Source: Diphasiastrum complanatum (taxonomy: Eukaryota; Streptophyta; Lycopodiopsida; Lycopodiales; Lycopodiaceae). From it: a stretch of 64,000 nt of DNA. The stretch is taken from contig CM055102.1 of NCBI GenBank assembly GCA_029204225.1, positions 37,750,585-37,814,584 on the forward strand, read 5' to 3'. How positions within the stretch are numbered: the first letter of the stretch is position 1; the number at the start of each line of letters is the position of its first letter. Positions 48,301 to 60,172 of the stretch are shown piece after piece. The notes under the pieces were generated by a model. That model was not told the DNA's origin, ran no database searches, and saw only the letters and a program-made list of their open reading frames with translations. The position numbers and the translations under genes were made by a program.

Positions 48301-49187
48301 CCATGCCTTTCTAAGAGGCTCTAGCTTATAGTCAACAGAAGCCCACTCATCAAGAACTCCCTTCGTCCTCAGGTGCTCACAAGATGGCCCCAGCCACACC
48401 TGCCCCGACCACACCTGCCTAATCGCACTCACTGCACTCATCGCCCTCCTCCATGTCGAGGTCCTAGCCAGATGAAATGGCAAATCACAGGTGTAGAAAC
48501 ACTATCGAATGACAACCTCTGGCTCTGGGAGCGAAGCTGGACACATAGTACTCCCTACCCTCCATCTGTGTAGTGCGGCTCCGTCTACCTCTCCCTCTCT
48601 CAGGTGGATGATGTGGTGCCGGTATGGTCATGGCTCGAGGTGGTGTCGAGGATCCTGCACCAAAAGGCGGTTCAGGCCGGGTACTAGGCCCTGCCTCATC
48701 TCCAGCTCTGTCCTCTAAGCCATGGGAAGCGAGGGTGAGCGGATGGCAACTAGGGGACGTGATGTGGTGGCCTCTGGCTGTGTCGTCGTGACTGCATCTC
48801 GATCTGCCAAAAAAGACAATTTTGAAATTACAATACAATTTAGAAATTAGATGATCAATGAAATTAAAACTTCAGACTTGATGTACCATGTGAGTTAAAA
48901 TTTAAAACTTGATTAATGTTTGCAGTGTAAGAGTCTTAGAGTTGAATGTTTACCTCTCGGACTGGGCCAACCTCCTCCGATGCGACAGGAGTGAGTAGCG
49001 TGTCAGAAGCATGCATGCCAGGGGCAATCTCGTACCCCCTCAAAAGTAACAAATGTGCCCTGATGTGTGTGGGCCCTCCAGTGTAAGACTGGTGACAGTA
49101 TCTGCAAGTCCATCTCTTCATGCCCGATGTGCCATAGGTCGCAACGATGGTGATGTAATCCCACAAGGGCTCCCTATCCCTCGGCAT
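45343..49187 (-). pseudogene. hAT transposase, decayed multi-exon gene
   Basis: From ATG 49187 (MPRDREPLWDYI) a BED zinc finger, CRYCHQSY...HIRAH, is encoded, with a donor GAG|GTAAAC after residue 78 (48954). Later blocks, in order: CDLPFHLARTSTWRR (about 48490), DEWASVDYKLEPLRKAW, then IISDG-stop-SDTRKRRVLNILVSS (about 47870). The stop there replaces the expected Trp beside the catalytic Asp. Then come VTDNASNCVSMGRLV (47480), LVMFRRQSTLDVLRP, FWDEARSIVVGLQPI and RPLHAMAHICHPL. The dimerisation domain (WWSKFGVDVPKLLRLAIRILSQ, ACERNWS) lies at about 46300, and an acidic Ser/Glu-rich tail ends at 45343. Frame changes between blocks show decay. Confidence 0.85.
46052..46378 (-). other. hAT C-terminal dimerisation domain
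   Basis: The best preserved part of the transposase: SWWSKFGVDVPKLLRLA, then LSQDCTAVACERNWSVHS and HTKMRNRLSLAQLERLVYV, the hATC signature in full and in one frame. This assigns the superfamily without relying on the termini. Confidence 0.9.
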
Positions 49188-49190
49188 GGT

Positions 49191-49192
<2 letters not shown>

Positions 49193-49266
<74 letters not shown>
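49193..49266. repeat. (CT)37 microsatellite at the hAT transposase start
   Basis: A perfect CT run ending 6 bp from the transposase ATG. On the transposase strand it is a GA run in the 5' leader, a common position for plant GAGA-type elements. Confidence 0.95.
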
Positions 49267-49267
<1 letters not shown>

Positions 49268-49369
49268 AGTTCTAAGTTCTAACTAGACTCTAGTAACTAC
49301 TAACTCGGACTAACTCCTAAGTTCTAACTTCTAACTAAGTAGCTACCTAGGTCCCACACCCCTCTCACA

Positions 49370-49805
<436 letters not shown>

Positions 49806-49809
49806 CACA

Positions 49810-49810
<1 letters not shown>

Positions 49811-49890
<80 letters not shown>
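49811..49890. repeat. (CT)40 microsatellite near the hAT right end
   Basis: A perfect 80-bp CT run. Together with the two neighbouring CT runs it makes three long runs within 700 bp, all inside the hAT terminal region. Confidence 0.95.
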
Positions 49891-49893
<3 letters not shown>

Positions 49894-49934
49894 GTTCGAG
49901 AATCGGATTCTAGAAATCGCGTTTTAGGGCCTCA

Positions 49935-50013
49935 GACGGTTTGAACCGGCTCCGAACGATTCGATGGTTCGAACCGTGAAAGGCGGTTCAAACCGCGGTT
50001 CAATGCAACCATG
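49935..50013. repeat. Right subterminal repeats and terminal inverted repeat of hAT
   Basis: It contains ggtttgaaccgg, ggttcgaaccg, ggttcaaaccgcgg and related words, mirroring the left end, then the terminal ATGCAACCATG. Confidence 0.8.
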
Positions 50014-50021
50014 CAAGGCAC
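50014..50021. repeat. Right 8-bp target-site duplication of hAT element
   Basis: CAAGGCAC, identical to the left copy at 38598-38605. Confidence 0.9.
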
Positions 50022-51225
50022 CCCCTAACGGTCCAAACTCCTGTTAGGGCCACGACATACTTCCTCCCTTGTCCTCAATAAACTCCTGATTACGAAATCA
50101 TTTGGTTCTCATATCAAGTATCATTTTGGATTCTAAAAAAATTCTTTCTAATAGGTCTTCAAACGAATCTAGACCTTTACCAGAACCAAGGTAATCTCCC
50201 TCATGTCAACTCATCTTCAGAGACTAACATGAACCATAGGATAAGCCTTGATCTCGTCTGGTAAATCTAACTAGTTTGAATTTGTAAGGTGCTAAGACTC
50301 AGCCTCCCACCTTATCAAATATGTCTTCACTCTAGCCAAATACCCAATAATAATGTCACCATAAGTTTAACACTAGTTGTAGAAGTATATCAAGAAATTC
50401 TTCCACGTAGCCAAACAGCCAATGATAACATCACCATAGATTTAAAATTATTTGAAAAACTATGTCAAGTAAAGGAACTGAAAACTGCAAGGGTTTCCAC
50501 AACTCATGTCCATGACGACTAACAGAAGCATTGTAATCGATATACCTTTCAATAACAAATGAGTATTTTCATCTTGGAATTCTCCCAAACTTGCCCCCCT
50601 TCATTGGCTCACATTGTGATTTTCCAAAGTTATGCTCCAAAATATTATAATATGATGCATTCAAAGTACAGATCAAGTCGGATAAGCAAGCGCACATTCT
50701 TTTTGTTGCATTGAATGCTAAGAAATTGGGCCAAGATTCTCTTTACATGGCCCCCGTGACTTGTCAAAATCGGTGAATCTGGCTCAACTACTACGCCAAA
50801 TGAAAACCTTTTGACATAGCTAATTATTGACATTGTTCAAACCGACAGGTAGTTGTTGCATGACATTAATTTGCCTCTATAGAGAACTCAGCATCCCTTG
50901 CTTCTTTTCTTCAAGTATTCGTTCATGTAGGGAAAAAAATATATATAATCCATTCAAGAGTTTTCACCATTTAGCATGATGCAAAAGAGACATATTGCAA
51001 GAATATTCAACCATCAATCTACTAGAAAGTTGCAAGTGGAGAACATAAATTGAAAATTATTAAGACATCACAAAGTGTTGAAACGAAACAATAGTTAATA
51101 GAAAGGCAAAAGCATTTCAATTTTCAAATGCAATTATACAAATGGACCTTACAATGAACAAAAGCTACCTGGGTCCATTCAATGATGTCAAGCAGTGTCA
51201 CAAAAGTTGAGCCACCACGGGGCAA
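50022..51225. other. No gene recognised; downstream flank of the rhomboid gene
   Basis: No supported coding frame. A near-repeat (cactagttgtagaagtatatcaagaaattcttc versus a similar phrase about 85 bp later, with shared gccaaa-agccaatgataa-tcaccata words) lies at 50335-50475. The right end should include the rhomboid 3' UTR. Confidence 0.4.
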
Positions 51226-52041
51226 TCACACCAACTGGCTTCCAGTCCAAGGAATAGTACTCACATGTCTTGCACCTTCAATATTCAGAGGAGCTGATCC
51301 TACAGCTGGTAAGCAAGAGTTTGCAACCGGCTCAATGTGTAGAAAAGGCAAATGATAAGATGTCTGATGAATACTGTACAAGAACAGAAGTAAAAGCCAG
51401 AGAATTATTGTGATTGCCCAGTAATTGCTCATCCCCTGAATCACGCCCCACGCTATTAAATATCCTACTAAGATGCCAGCAAGATGTCCTATAAAACTTG
51501 CCTGTGGTGCAATAATGGATGTGAAGACTAAAGATTCGAATGGCGCAAAGCTTATAGGCAAAGAAAGAACACCGAATAATTCTAACTTGGAGGATGGCTG
51601 CTTCGCTGCAAGGATGGTCATCCACCCAAAAACAATACAAGAGTAGCCAACGGCAGTGACGCGCTTATAATAATCCAGCTTGAATCTATGAATTAGGGTG
51701 TGGTACATTCCCAACACTGCCAGTGCAGATAGAATCAACAGAACTAGACTGTAGTGTATATAATACTCAATACCAAGGCCGACTTCTTTGAGCCGCTCTA
51801 CAACACCAAGACTCCAAAGAGCGCTCATGTTGAATACAAGATGGAGGAAGCTTATATGAGAAAAGGCAGATGTGAGTAGCCGCCAATGCTGACCATCCGA
51901 GAAAATGGCCTCATAGCTTAACCCTACATCTGCATAACCCACGTTCTTTTTCTGAATAAATAACCACACAGCACTGCATAGAGCAATCAAGAAACTGCTG
52001 GCAGGCTTTTGCACAATATCATAGATGAGTGGCCGCCCCAT
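51226..52041 (-). CDS. RBL13: Rhomboid-like intramembrane protease, RBL13-type
   Basis: An intact single-exon 271-residue membrane protein. The start MGRPLIYDI and the body match plant rhomboid-like protein 13 closely as I remember it. Rhomboid landmarks are present: W53-R54 before the first loop, H67xxxN71 in TM2, the catalytic serine in G132-Y133-S134 (plant RBL13-type GYS instead of GFSG), and the catalytic histidine in G185-H186 followed by AGILVGY. About six to seven hydrophobic segments are visible. The Ser-His dyad suggests an active serine protease cleaving within membranes; substrate and organelle are unknown. The ATG at 52041 is the only start giving the conserved N-terminus. It is the only clearly intact host gene besides the P450. 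Confidence 0.92.
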   Translation of the reverse strand: MGRPLIYDIVQKPASSFLIALCSAVWLFIQKKNVGYADVGLSYEAIFSDGQHWRLLTSAFSHISFLHLVFNMSALWSLGVVERLKEVGLGIEYYIHYSLVLLILSALAVLGMYHTLIHRFKLDYYKRVTAVGYSCIVFGWMTILAAKQPSSKLELFGVLSLPISFAPFESLVFTSIIAPQASFIGHLAGILVGYLIAWGVIQGMSNYWAITIILWLLLLFLYSIHQTSYHLPFLHIEPVANSCLPAVGSAPLNIEGARHVSTIPWTGSQLV

Positions 52042-53530
52042 TGCATGCCCTATGAATCCAGATCTTGTTCAAAAATAATAAAGATCCAGTTAACCCATCT
52101 TTAAAACAGAAGATTTTGATGCCCCTAACCTGGTTGCGATCCCAGAACAAACAGTACGTGAACCGCTGGCAACATCAAAACACTTCTGGTTATCCACTCC
52201 GCATCCTACTGTAGCAGAGTGCACTGAAACCGGGTCAAATCGACAGAAGAAGTTGTTAACAGAAAACTAAAGCCCTAGAAATTCTACTTGAAATGGAAGA
52301 GGCTCTCGACAGGAGCCTACAGCGCATCACACTAGAGAGCTTCTGAACTTCATGTTTGTTGCCCAGCAAAGAAGGAACAAACAGACCATGCAACTTCTGT
52401 GATTTTTGTGCTCGCTGCTGCTTACTCAATCTTGGACTCGATTATCAATCTCACAGGAAGGAATGCCAACATAACAACTGCGGGATAGAGAGTTCTACAC
52501 AAGTCTCCTGCTCGCCTCGCCCATAATGCTTCAAGCGCCATCACTAGGGCAGAAACAACAAAAGAAATAAAGAAAGCAAGAACGGCCAGGCAGAGGAAAG
52601 GGGCAAATTCTGTCTGGACAGCGGGACGCTTTATGGCTTAATGGGCGATCGAGATTCTTCATGGCACCAGGTATATGTTACGCCCGCCCCATTGGATGCT
52701 AGCCACGAGCTTGAAATGCCACTTGGAAGCTTTTCAACGGTTGAAAGATACAACATTGCAAAAATATGAATGCCTGCCTCTTGAAACTTCCAATGGTGGC
52801 TTGGTACATTCCTCCAATATCATGTTTCCATCGTCAATGTAAAAGCATTGCTCACCAAAAACCTATATATCCATGGAAAAAAAGACTACAAAATATGAAA
52901 TTCACCAAATTTTTAGCCTTGCCTTGCAAAGTCAATACTATGTGTTGCGGTTTGTTAATGGAGTTTCGTAAAAAGTGAACATTAAAGGATGTTCTTTGGA
53001 TAGGTTTTTTTCTTGTATTAATGTTTTGTATAAGGTTAAGTCTCATAGTGGGAAACCCACAAGGATGCTTGATTTTGGAAGTTGTTTGTATGCAGATTTT
53101 GCAATCTAGATTTGCTAATAAACGATTGAATAACAGAAAGGCCAACTTTGCGATTCAAAATTCACATTGAACAAGTTTCGGTAAGTTGAACTTTATCTTT
53201 CATCTATCTCCTAGCAGCTTCATTGTCTCATTAGCAAATAGTATCAAATATGGTCAAAGCTCATATATTACGTTTTGTTTTGTTTGTTTTTAGTTGACAT
53301 ATGCAATTGTAGTTATTATTATGGCTTTTGTGATAGATATAATTCATCAATAGATTTTCATCAATAACACCTAATCTTTATCCAATTCTAATTTTCCGAT
53401 TGTTTTTCCTTTTGCCAGGGACATATAGAAAATGTCTTTAAGAAATGGTTGAATTTTCAGAGATGTGTCCGGAAGACTACTTCATTGGTGGTTTGTGATG
53501 ATTTGAAATTGTGAATACTAAGAAACATAG
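52042..53530. other. Upstream region of the rhomboid gene; no other gene seen
   Basis: On the minus strand a possible 5'-UTR intron begins at CAG|GTTAGGGG (about 52130) and ends at ATTCATAG just before the start codon; this is tentative. The rest (52700-53530) has only short open frames without recognisable domains. Confidence 0.35.
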
Positions 53531-53539
53531 ATTTTGAGA

Positions 53540-53795
53540 TTTTGATCATGAATTCTCAACCAAAACGCTTCCTTAATAGATTGAGTAGTAGTAATGTATT
53601 CTGCTTCAGTAGAAGAAAGTGCAATAGAGGTTTGCTTACGACTGTTCCACGAAATAGGACCACCGTTGAAGAAGAATGTAAATCCATATGTGGACTTACG
53701 ATTGTCTGCATCTCCTCCCCAGCTTGCATCAGAAAAACCACTGAGCTGATGAAGATTGTCGTTGCTGACATCTCCATAGCTGAATAGTGATCGTG
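53540..53795 (-). mobile_element. Ty1/copia RNase H relic, reading frame clean
   Basis: The minus strand gives GFSDASWGGDADNRKSTYGF, PISWNSRKQTSIALSSTEAE and QSIKEAFWLR, the copia RNase H catalytic region, in one frame without stops. It resembles the fragment at 28519 (same RKQTSIALSSTEAE and IKEAFWLRN words), so the two belong to one copia lineage. Confidence 0.85.
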
Positions 53796-54065
53796 AATAT
53801 TGTGAACATTGTGAATATTGATGTGAAATTGCGAATGTTGGTTAACAAATTTTATAAGATATTGATGGTGAATATTGCTAAATAGTGATTGTGAATATTG
53901 TGAATAGTGAACATGAACATTCTGAATACGGAGGTGAAATTGCGAATATGGAAAAACGTTACGAGATACTGATTGTGAATTTTGAGTTTTCTGGTCGTGA
54001 ATATTGAGAATTTTAATTTTTTGGAATATGGATCATGAATATTCATCTTGAATACTCTTAAATAT
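53795..54065. repeat. Degenerate repeat of gtgaatattgtgaa
   Basis: Words such as gtgaatattg, gtgaacatt and gatcgtgaatatt recur over 270 bp, about 10-15 bp apart, between two parts of a copia relic. It appears to be a minisatellite that expanded inside the element. Confidence 0.65.
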
Positions 54066-54565
54066 TAAAATACTCTACAACGTAATCGTGATTATTATGA
54101 GCTTTTTTAAAACACAAATTGTGAATTTTAAAATGGATTATTCAAAATAAAGATTGTGCTTGCTAATCTTGGTTACTTGTGCTAAAATTGTTCTGTAGAT
54201 TTGAATGAAGGTGATGATTTGGCAATTGACGACAAAGAAAATTTTGAGTAGAACACACAATAAGAACTTAAAAAGGTGTTCTTCCTCGACAAATTCAAAG
54301 CCAACGGAGAAGTTTTCCAGAAAGTCCGATGAAAGTAACAAATTGACTTTGGTACAATCTAAAGTCTCTCAGCAAACGGTTGATAATAGTCCAACGCATT
54401 CATTTCGAGATCAAGTAATTCAAGTATATGACGTGCATCCCAACACTAGAGGTGGTTTATTTGTTGGTCAAATTTGGGCAAAGTATGTAGAACTGTGCAT
54501 TTTTCAGGTTCATCATTTCAAGCTTGTTGGAAAATTGTCCTTTAACATCCTACAATAACTATATA
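54066..54565. other. No gene recognised, between copia RT and RNase H relics
   Basis: The plus strand has an open frame of 117 codons without recognisable domain. Its position inside a minus-strand copia relic argues against a gene. Confidence 0.35.
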
Positions 54566-55000
54566 TCATTATTATACAATAATGTGTCATCCACATACAA
54601 AGCAATGAATATAAATGAGTTCCCAGCTACAAGTAAACATTCGTATCAACTATGCTCAAAATAAAAGCATGATGGGTGAAGAATATATTTATTTTGTTAA
54701 ACCAAACTCTAGAAGATTATTTCAAACCATATAATGCTTTGGGCATCTTAGAGACATAATCTACTTTGCCTTGAATTGCAGAGCCTTCTAGTTGTTGCAT
54801 ATAAATGTCTTCTTCTATTATACAATTAAGAAAGAATTGGTATTTGCTTTGATGTACTAGGACTAATTGATATCGTCTATTTTACTTCGCTATTAACTTC
54901 AATCTATCAAAACCAATGATTATACCACTAGCAGTCGTGCAAAATTTTCCTTTCACGTACACTTGCATAAGTTTTGAGTGTAGTCCTTTTCTGTTGCCTT
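54566..55000 (-). mobile_element. Ty1/copia reverse transcriptase relic
   Basis: The minus strand shows IIEEDIYMQQLEG, KALYGLK-stop-SSRVWFNKI and, in another frame, FIALYVDDTLL with the catalytic YVDD retained. With the RNase H relic at 53540 it forms one broken minus-strand element. Left of it about 500 bp of unrelated sequence separates the two. Confidence 0.75.
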
Positions 55001-55411
55001 CTAAGTAACGTATAAATGGTATTCCTAGCTCCAAAATTGAATCAATCCCATGTATCCTTTAAAATGACTTCAATTGAAGAGCCGTCCAATTTCACAACCT
55101 TTGCTCGTAAATTTCCAATTTTTATTGGGGTAGTTTCTTTCTAACAGAGACAACAATATGTTGAGCTTTCTTTGTTTACGAAATTTGAAATTTTGCAAAT
55201 TAAGCAAACGATCGTACAAACTTTGATTGATTCCAGTCACCACCAATGTTCCTTCAACCTAAAAGTTCGATCCGGAATCCAATAGTCAATTTGTTTGTTC
55301 TTTGTGTCATAGACAACGATATTACCTACGGGGAAAAGAAGAATGTTAAAAGTACTTCATTGCCAATTGCCTTTGTTTTAGCATGTGCTTCGAAGACTTT
55401 TTTTAGCCAAT

Positions 55412-55663
55412 TGGTCAGTTTGGCGACCACTATGCCTTGGGTTTCATGTGTGGCTTGTCTTTGCCTTTGGTTACCTTTTGGGGACGGATTCTGAGTTGGC
55501 TTTCGGGTTGGTTGGGATTCCAGTTTTCTTAAGTCTGAATGGTTAAGCTTGTTACGTTTCTGAGTTGGCTTTTACGTAAGTGCATGATGGATGAATGTTA
55601 GACTTAAGCGCGTGTTGGGAAAACCGCTCAAGTTTCAGCGCCCTTTGAGGCGCCGACGCGACA
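55412..55663 (+). repeat. 5' LTR of gypsy element (left boundary uncertain)
   Basis: It matches 60745-60975 from gccaattggt to the closing gcgYRaca, apart from about 24 bp around ggacggattctgagttggct. The true left end may lie up to 30 bp earlier (TGTGCTTCG at 55384). Confidence 0.75.
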
Positions 55664-55665
55664 TG

Positions 55666-55677
55666 TGGTATCAGAGC
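55666..55677 (+). other. Gypsy primer-binding site
   Basis: TGGTATCAGAGC two bases after the LTR end, the initiator Met tRNA type. Confidence 0.9.
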
Positions 55678-55748
55678 CGACTAGCCAATCAGCTACGCAA
55701 GTCTCACAGAGATGGCCATGTTTTAAGATTTGTCAAGACAATCGTTGC

Positions 55749-56142
55749 GCAAGGTGCTGCCCATAGTGTAAGCACGGGGCATCCACGGTCGGGGTGGTCG
55801 GCAGAACGAGGGACTTGATGAGGCAAGGTGCTGTCCTTGAGATGTAAGCACGGTCAAATCTCGCGGTTCGGGCCTGGCGCCGTCTGCACGTAGGACAGAT
55901 GAGGCAATGTGTTGCCATTAGGTTGGTGAAAACACGGTCTGTGCCTTGTGGGGTGCGGGGTGACATATTCGAACTGTATGGGTTAACCATTGATACAGAG
56001 ATGTTGCTCGAATTCGGGTGTAAAGCACAGGTGGTTAGCTGCCGGTGCGGGATAGCTGCCGATCGTTTAGCTATAAGGGCTATCAACCAAAAAGTGGTGG
56101 GGCGTGACTGAGGCAATGTGCTGCTTAATGGTGAAAGCACGG
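55749..56142 (+). repeat. Four repeated leader hairpins (GTGCT...AGCAC)
   Basis: The module gaggcaaKgtgctg...gtRaaagcacgg occurs at about 55749, 55821, 55901 and 56110. In each copy GTGCT can pair with AGCAC across a loop of 12-17 bases. The third copy has GTGTT with AACAC, a compensating change that keeps the stem. The region lies between the primer-binding site and pol, where gag would normally start. Confidence 0.7.
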
Positions 56143-56357
56143 ATGGTTGGATGGATGTTTCCCCGTGGGCTAATTCTGTGATAGATTTGAGTGGGCGCGG
56201 CTAGGCAAAGGTCCTATATCTGGTCTCAAGGGGATGTGGCTTGAGAGGGATCCTCTGTGTTTGCTTTGGTTGGTATGTTCATTTGTGGTGTGCTTGTTTG
56301 GACCTGAATAACCCCTGGTTGCTTAACTTCTTCCAGGTGATCTGATCTAGTTGGGAG

Positions 56358-57733
56358 TTGAAGGAGGAGTTTACATTTGTGGGTGGACGACATACAAGTA
56401 TGGAAAGAAGCTTCCATGGGGCAACCCCCAAGATTGGTTCAAGATTATTATTCCTATCCAGAAAGATCGCGGGGAGGAAGTCAGATTTCATGATCGACTC
56501 CGGAGCTTCACATAACTATATTTCAAGGAGCGTAGTGGAACAGTTCAGCTTGCCGACCAAAAATGTAACATCAACGCTCAAGGTAGAAACAGCAAAGGGA
56601 GCACTGGACGCAGACAAAGCAACATTGAACATCTCGGTGCAAATTGGGAGATGGAAGCCTAAACTTAGCTTTTTGATTTTAGAGATGGATGTCTTCGATG
56701 TAATTTTGGGCCTTCCCTGGCTAAATGAACATTGTATTGCAGTTTTGGGTAGGAGCTCAAACTTGGTTCTCTTGGATTACAAGGGACAGATCTGTATGAC
56801 AAAAGCTTTGCCTGGAGGGAACGCTAAGGGCACCGATATTGAACAAAATCTGGTTGCTGCATCTGTGATTAAAAGCATGGCAAAAGGGAAAAGGTCAAAG
56901 TGCTTTCTTTGTATCTGCAGAGAGGTTCCAGAAGGGAAAAACGCACAACAGAAAAACTTGCCAAAGGAGGTGGCAAATTTGCTAGAGGAATTTAGCGATG
57001 TGTTTCCATAAGAACTCCCAGTTAAGTTACCTCCTCGAAGACCAGTGGACCATAAGATTGAGTTGGTACCAGGAACAGAACCAACTTCACGAGCACCCTA
57101 TAGGATGTCCCAAGAAGAGTTGGTGGAACTGAAACGACAACTTGGTGAATTGATAGACAAAGAATTCATTAGACCCAGTGCTTCACCTTTTGGAGCCCCA
57201 GTGTTATTCGTGGAAAAGGCGGACAAGACACTACGGATGTGTGTGGATTACCGCATGCTCAACAAAGGTACCATCAAGAACAAGTATCCCATGCCTATAA
57301 TTGATGACATGTTTGACCAGCTCAAACATGCCAGATTTTTTAGCCAAATAGATCTCAGATCTGGATATCACCAAATTCGAATAGCTAAAGGCGATGAGCA
57401 CAAAATGGCTTTTCGAACACGGTATGGGAGCCACGAATTCAGGGTGATGTCGTTCGGTCTAACAAACGCACCAGCCACTTTTTGCACGTTGATGAACAAC
57501 ATTTTTCAAGACTGCTTAGATGAATTTGTCATTGTGTACATCGACAACATCTTGGTGTTTAGTCGTAGCCTCAAAGATCACATTAAATATTTAAGGACGG
57601 TCCTCCAACGACTGAGGAAGAACAGCTTGTTTGCGAAAAGAGAAAAATGTGAATTTGTGGTAGAGGAAGTTGATTTCCTTGGACATGTTATAGGCTACGG
57701 ACGAATTCGGATGGATCCTAAGAAGATCAAGAT
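56358..57733 (+). pseudogene. Gypsy protease and reverse transcriptase, YIDN active site
   Basis: The protease has FMIDSGASHNYIS and later DVILGLPWL, both expected. A single in-frame TAA (57009) follows FSDVFP. RT then continues in the same frame: [19 protein letters not shown], the first catalytic Asp in [25 protein letters not shown], and a box reading YIDN where active elements have [20 protein letters not shown] follows. The frame shifts near 57735, after MDPKKIK. I judge the RT inactive because the second catalytic Asp is Asn. Confidence 0.9.
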
Positions 57734-57736
57734 ATC

Positions 57737-59272
57737 TTGGATTGGCTGGCTCCTAAAACTATTCATGGCATCAAATCCTTTGTGGGCTTATGTAACTTTT
57801 ACAGGAGATTCATTGAGGCATTTAGCAAAATTGTGGCACCACTGTTGGAGCAGACCAAGACTCATCTGAAGATGACATGGACACCGGAATGTGAAGCAGC
57901 GTTCCAAGAACTAAAACGACGGATCACTCAAGAACCCATCCTTGCCTTACCGAACTTTAGCAAACCTTTCGAAATACATACAGACGCGTCGAACTTTGCT
58001 ATTGGGGCCGTGCTGATGCAAGATGGAAAACTTGTTGCATATTTTTCAAAGAAATTGAGTGACGTAGAGCGACGATGGCCAACTCATGAAAAAGAAATGG
58101 TCGCAGTAGTTCAAGCAGTGGAGCATTGGAGACATTATGTGGCAAGAAAACCCTTTAAGGCGTTCACTGATAATGTATCACTCAAGTACTTCTCATCCCA
58201 AGGTATGTTCACGCCAAAGCAAATGCGATGGCAAAACTTTCTCTCAAAATTCAATATAGATATTGTACACACGGTGGGAAAGAACAATGTGGTGGCGGAC
58301 GCACTAAGTAGACAGGAACACTTGATGGCAACGGTGACAACTCAGGTGACTGGCCTACTCCAAGAGATCAGAGAGAATTATGGTGCAGATGCGTTAGCGA
58401 AGGACTTAATGATCGAATTCCAGCTGGGAAAGCCTCATAAATATTTCACTTGGAAAGATCAAATAGTTGTTTATAAACAACGCAGAATATATGTCCCAGA
58501 CAACATCAACCTGAGGAAGAAAGTCTTGCGAGAACATCATGACATACTAGCCGCCGGACATCCAGGGGTGAATTGCATGCATGAACTTCTCAAAAGAGAC
58601 TTCTATTGGCCAGGTATGTCCACAGACGTTGAATCCTATGTGCAAACATGCCCGACATGTCAACAAGTGAAGGTGGAACTACTAGCTCCACCAGGACTAC
58701 TCCAACCATTACCGGTACCAGCATACCCATGGGATTCGGTGAGCATGGATTTTATTGTTCAACTACCACGGTGCCAAGGCTTCGACTCAATTTATGTGGT
58801 GGTTGACCACTTTTCAAAGCAAGTTCACCCGGTACCAACTAAAAGTTTAGTGACAGTTGAAGAAGTGGCAAGGTTATTTTTCAAATGTGTCTTCAAATAC
58901 CATGGCCTACCTAGAACAATTATTTCTGACCGTGACACCAAGTTCGTCAGAAAGTTTTGGACTTGTCTATTTCAGCTCGTGGGAACTGGACTGAATTTCA
59001 GCATTGCATATCACCCTCAAACAGATGGGCAAACGGAACGAGTCAATCAACAGATTGAACAATATTTACGAAGTTATGTCGTTTGGGACCAATCCGATTG
59101 GGTCAACTACTTGGATATTCTCGAGTTTGCACATAGCAACCAAGTGAACAGATCTACTGGATGGGCACCCTTCGAGAAAAGCAATGGTCGGCTACCGATT
59201 GTTCCAAGCTCTTTTCTTACAGGCGTGCAAGAAACCCCAGTACCCACTGTGGAAGAATTCATCAATGAGTAG
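57737..59272 (+). pseudogene. Gypsy RNase H and integrase
   Basis: RNase H: FEIHTDASNFAIGAVLMQ, KEMVAVVQAVEHWRHY and FTDNVSLKYF. Integrase: zinc module H-H-C-C in HHDILAAGHPG...CPTCQQVK, and DDE residues in SMDFIVQLP, IISDRDTKF and DGQTERVNQQIE. All are present in one frame of 511 codons, which ends at a TAG where the inverted copy at 62.7 kb has Trp (FINEWHTKL). This is the best preserved retrotransposon segment in the window. Confidence 0.92.
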
Positions 59273-59775
59273 CACACAAAGCTGACAGAGGTGAAGTCAT
59301 TTTTAGAGCAGTCCCAAAGAAGTATGGCAGCTGACGTAAACCCACATCGACGAGAACTGGAATTTGAGGAAGGTGATCAAGTGTGGCTGAACACAAAGAA
59401 CATTGAGTTACCAAAAGGTTTCTCTCATAATTTCGTTCGACCTTATGCGGGGCCATATTATGTCACCAAGAAGATCAACCCAGTGGCTTACCGATTGGCA
59501 CTGCCATCCAGCTTGGATATACACAATGTGTTTCATATCTCATTACTCAAACGGTACAAACCAGATGAGCGATTTGATCGGCATCCACCAACGACACTTG
59601 AGATGATACAAAGAGGCAGCTTGTATCAGAACAAATATTGACACATAGAAAGCGAACTGGCGTGCAACGTGAATATCTAGTGAAGTGGCTACGGACTCCA
59701 CTCATTGAGGCTTCTTGGGAGTACGAAGAGAAACTTAAGGAGGGAGCCCCTGAAGTACTGGCAGATTATCTGTAG
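59273..59775 (+). pseudogene. Gypsy integrase C-terminus and chromodomain remnant
   Basis: After the stop, the frame gives the GPY-type end of integrase (EEGDQVWLNTKNI, RPYAGPYYV, NVFHISLLKRYKP). A frame change near 59640 follows, then REYLVKWLRTPLIEASWEYEEKL, a chromodomain-like segment. A C-terminal chromodomain is the hallmark of chromoviruses and in known members directs insertion to heterochromatin. It ends at TAG 59773. Confidence 0.8.
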
Positions 59776-59989
59776 AAGAATCAACGCAATAGCCGTTTTT
59801 CCAGATCGTCACACAAAGCACTATCTGGCGGCATGCCTCCTACATAAACACTCATGGCCATTTCTGAAGTTCAAGGAACTTCCAGTCATCTTTCTTAAGT
59901 TTGTCAATAAATTACTTGCAGTTTTACACAGGTTTTACGTAAGTGAACTTTATCTACACTTTTCCTGTGCTACTGCCAATGTATCTTTT

Positions 59990-60172
59990 TAGTTCAAAGT
60001 TGTTAAGGCCGGTGAATTGAGCCCATGCCATACGTCCTAGGTCTAGTTTGGCCCTGATGAGGACATCAGCTTTTTCAAACGAGGGGAAGATGTTGTAAAG
60101 CTGACTTAAGTGCACCCAATGTGCCCTGTAAGACTCTAAGGGTTGACGCTCCCCAAGGTCCCAAAGCGTCAA
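59990..60172 (-). pseudogene. Fragment of DUF4283-like ORF, antisense behind gypsy pol
   Basis: The minus strand reads LWDLGERQPLESYRAHWVHL...KLDLGRMAWAQFTGLNNF. The same text, in the same relation to gypsy pol, appears at 61880-62045 on plus, where it continues a longer ORF. It is therefore a piece of another retroelement-like ORF joined to the gypsy end. Confidence 0.6.

Larger units (their letters stand above)
58015..60172. repeat. Left arm of a ~2.1-kb inverted repeat
   Basis: It pairs with 61883-64000 in opposite orientation and includes gypsy RNase H, integrase, chromodomain remnant and the attached DUF4283-like fragment. The spacer of about 1.7 kb holds the 3' LTR. The right arm lacks about 28 bp near 62410. 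The right arm continues outside the window. Confidence 0.85.

Noticed and set aside
54205-54558. 117-codon plus-strand ORF
   Set aside because: It lies between two parts of a minus-strand copia relic, with no recognisable domain and Lys/Ser-rich composition.
55733-56140. 135-codon minus-strand ORF in the gypsy leader
   Set aside because: It is antisense to the leader hairpin repeats; repeated modules explain its openness.
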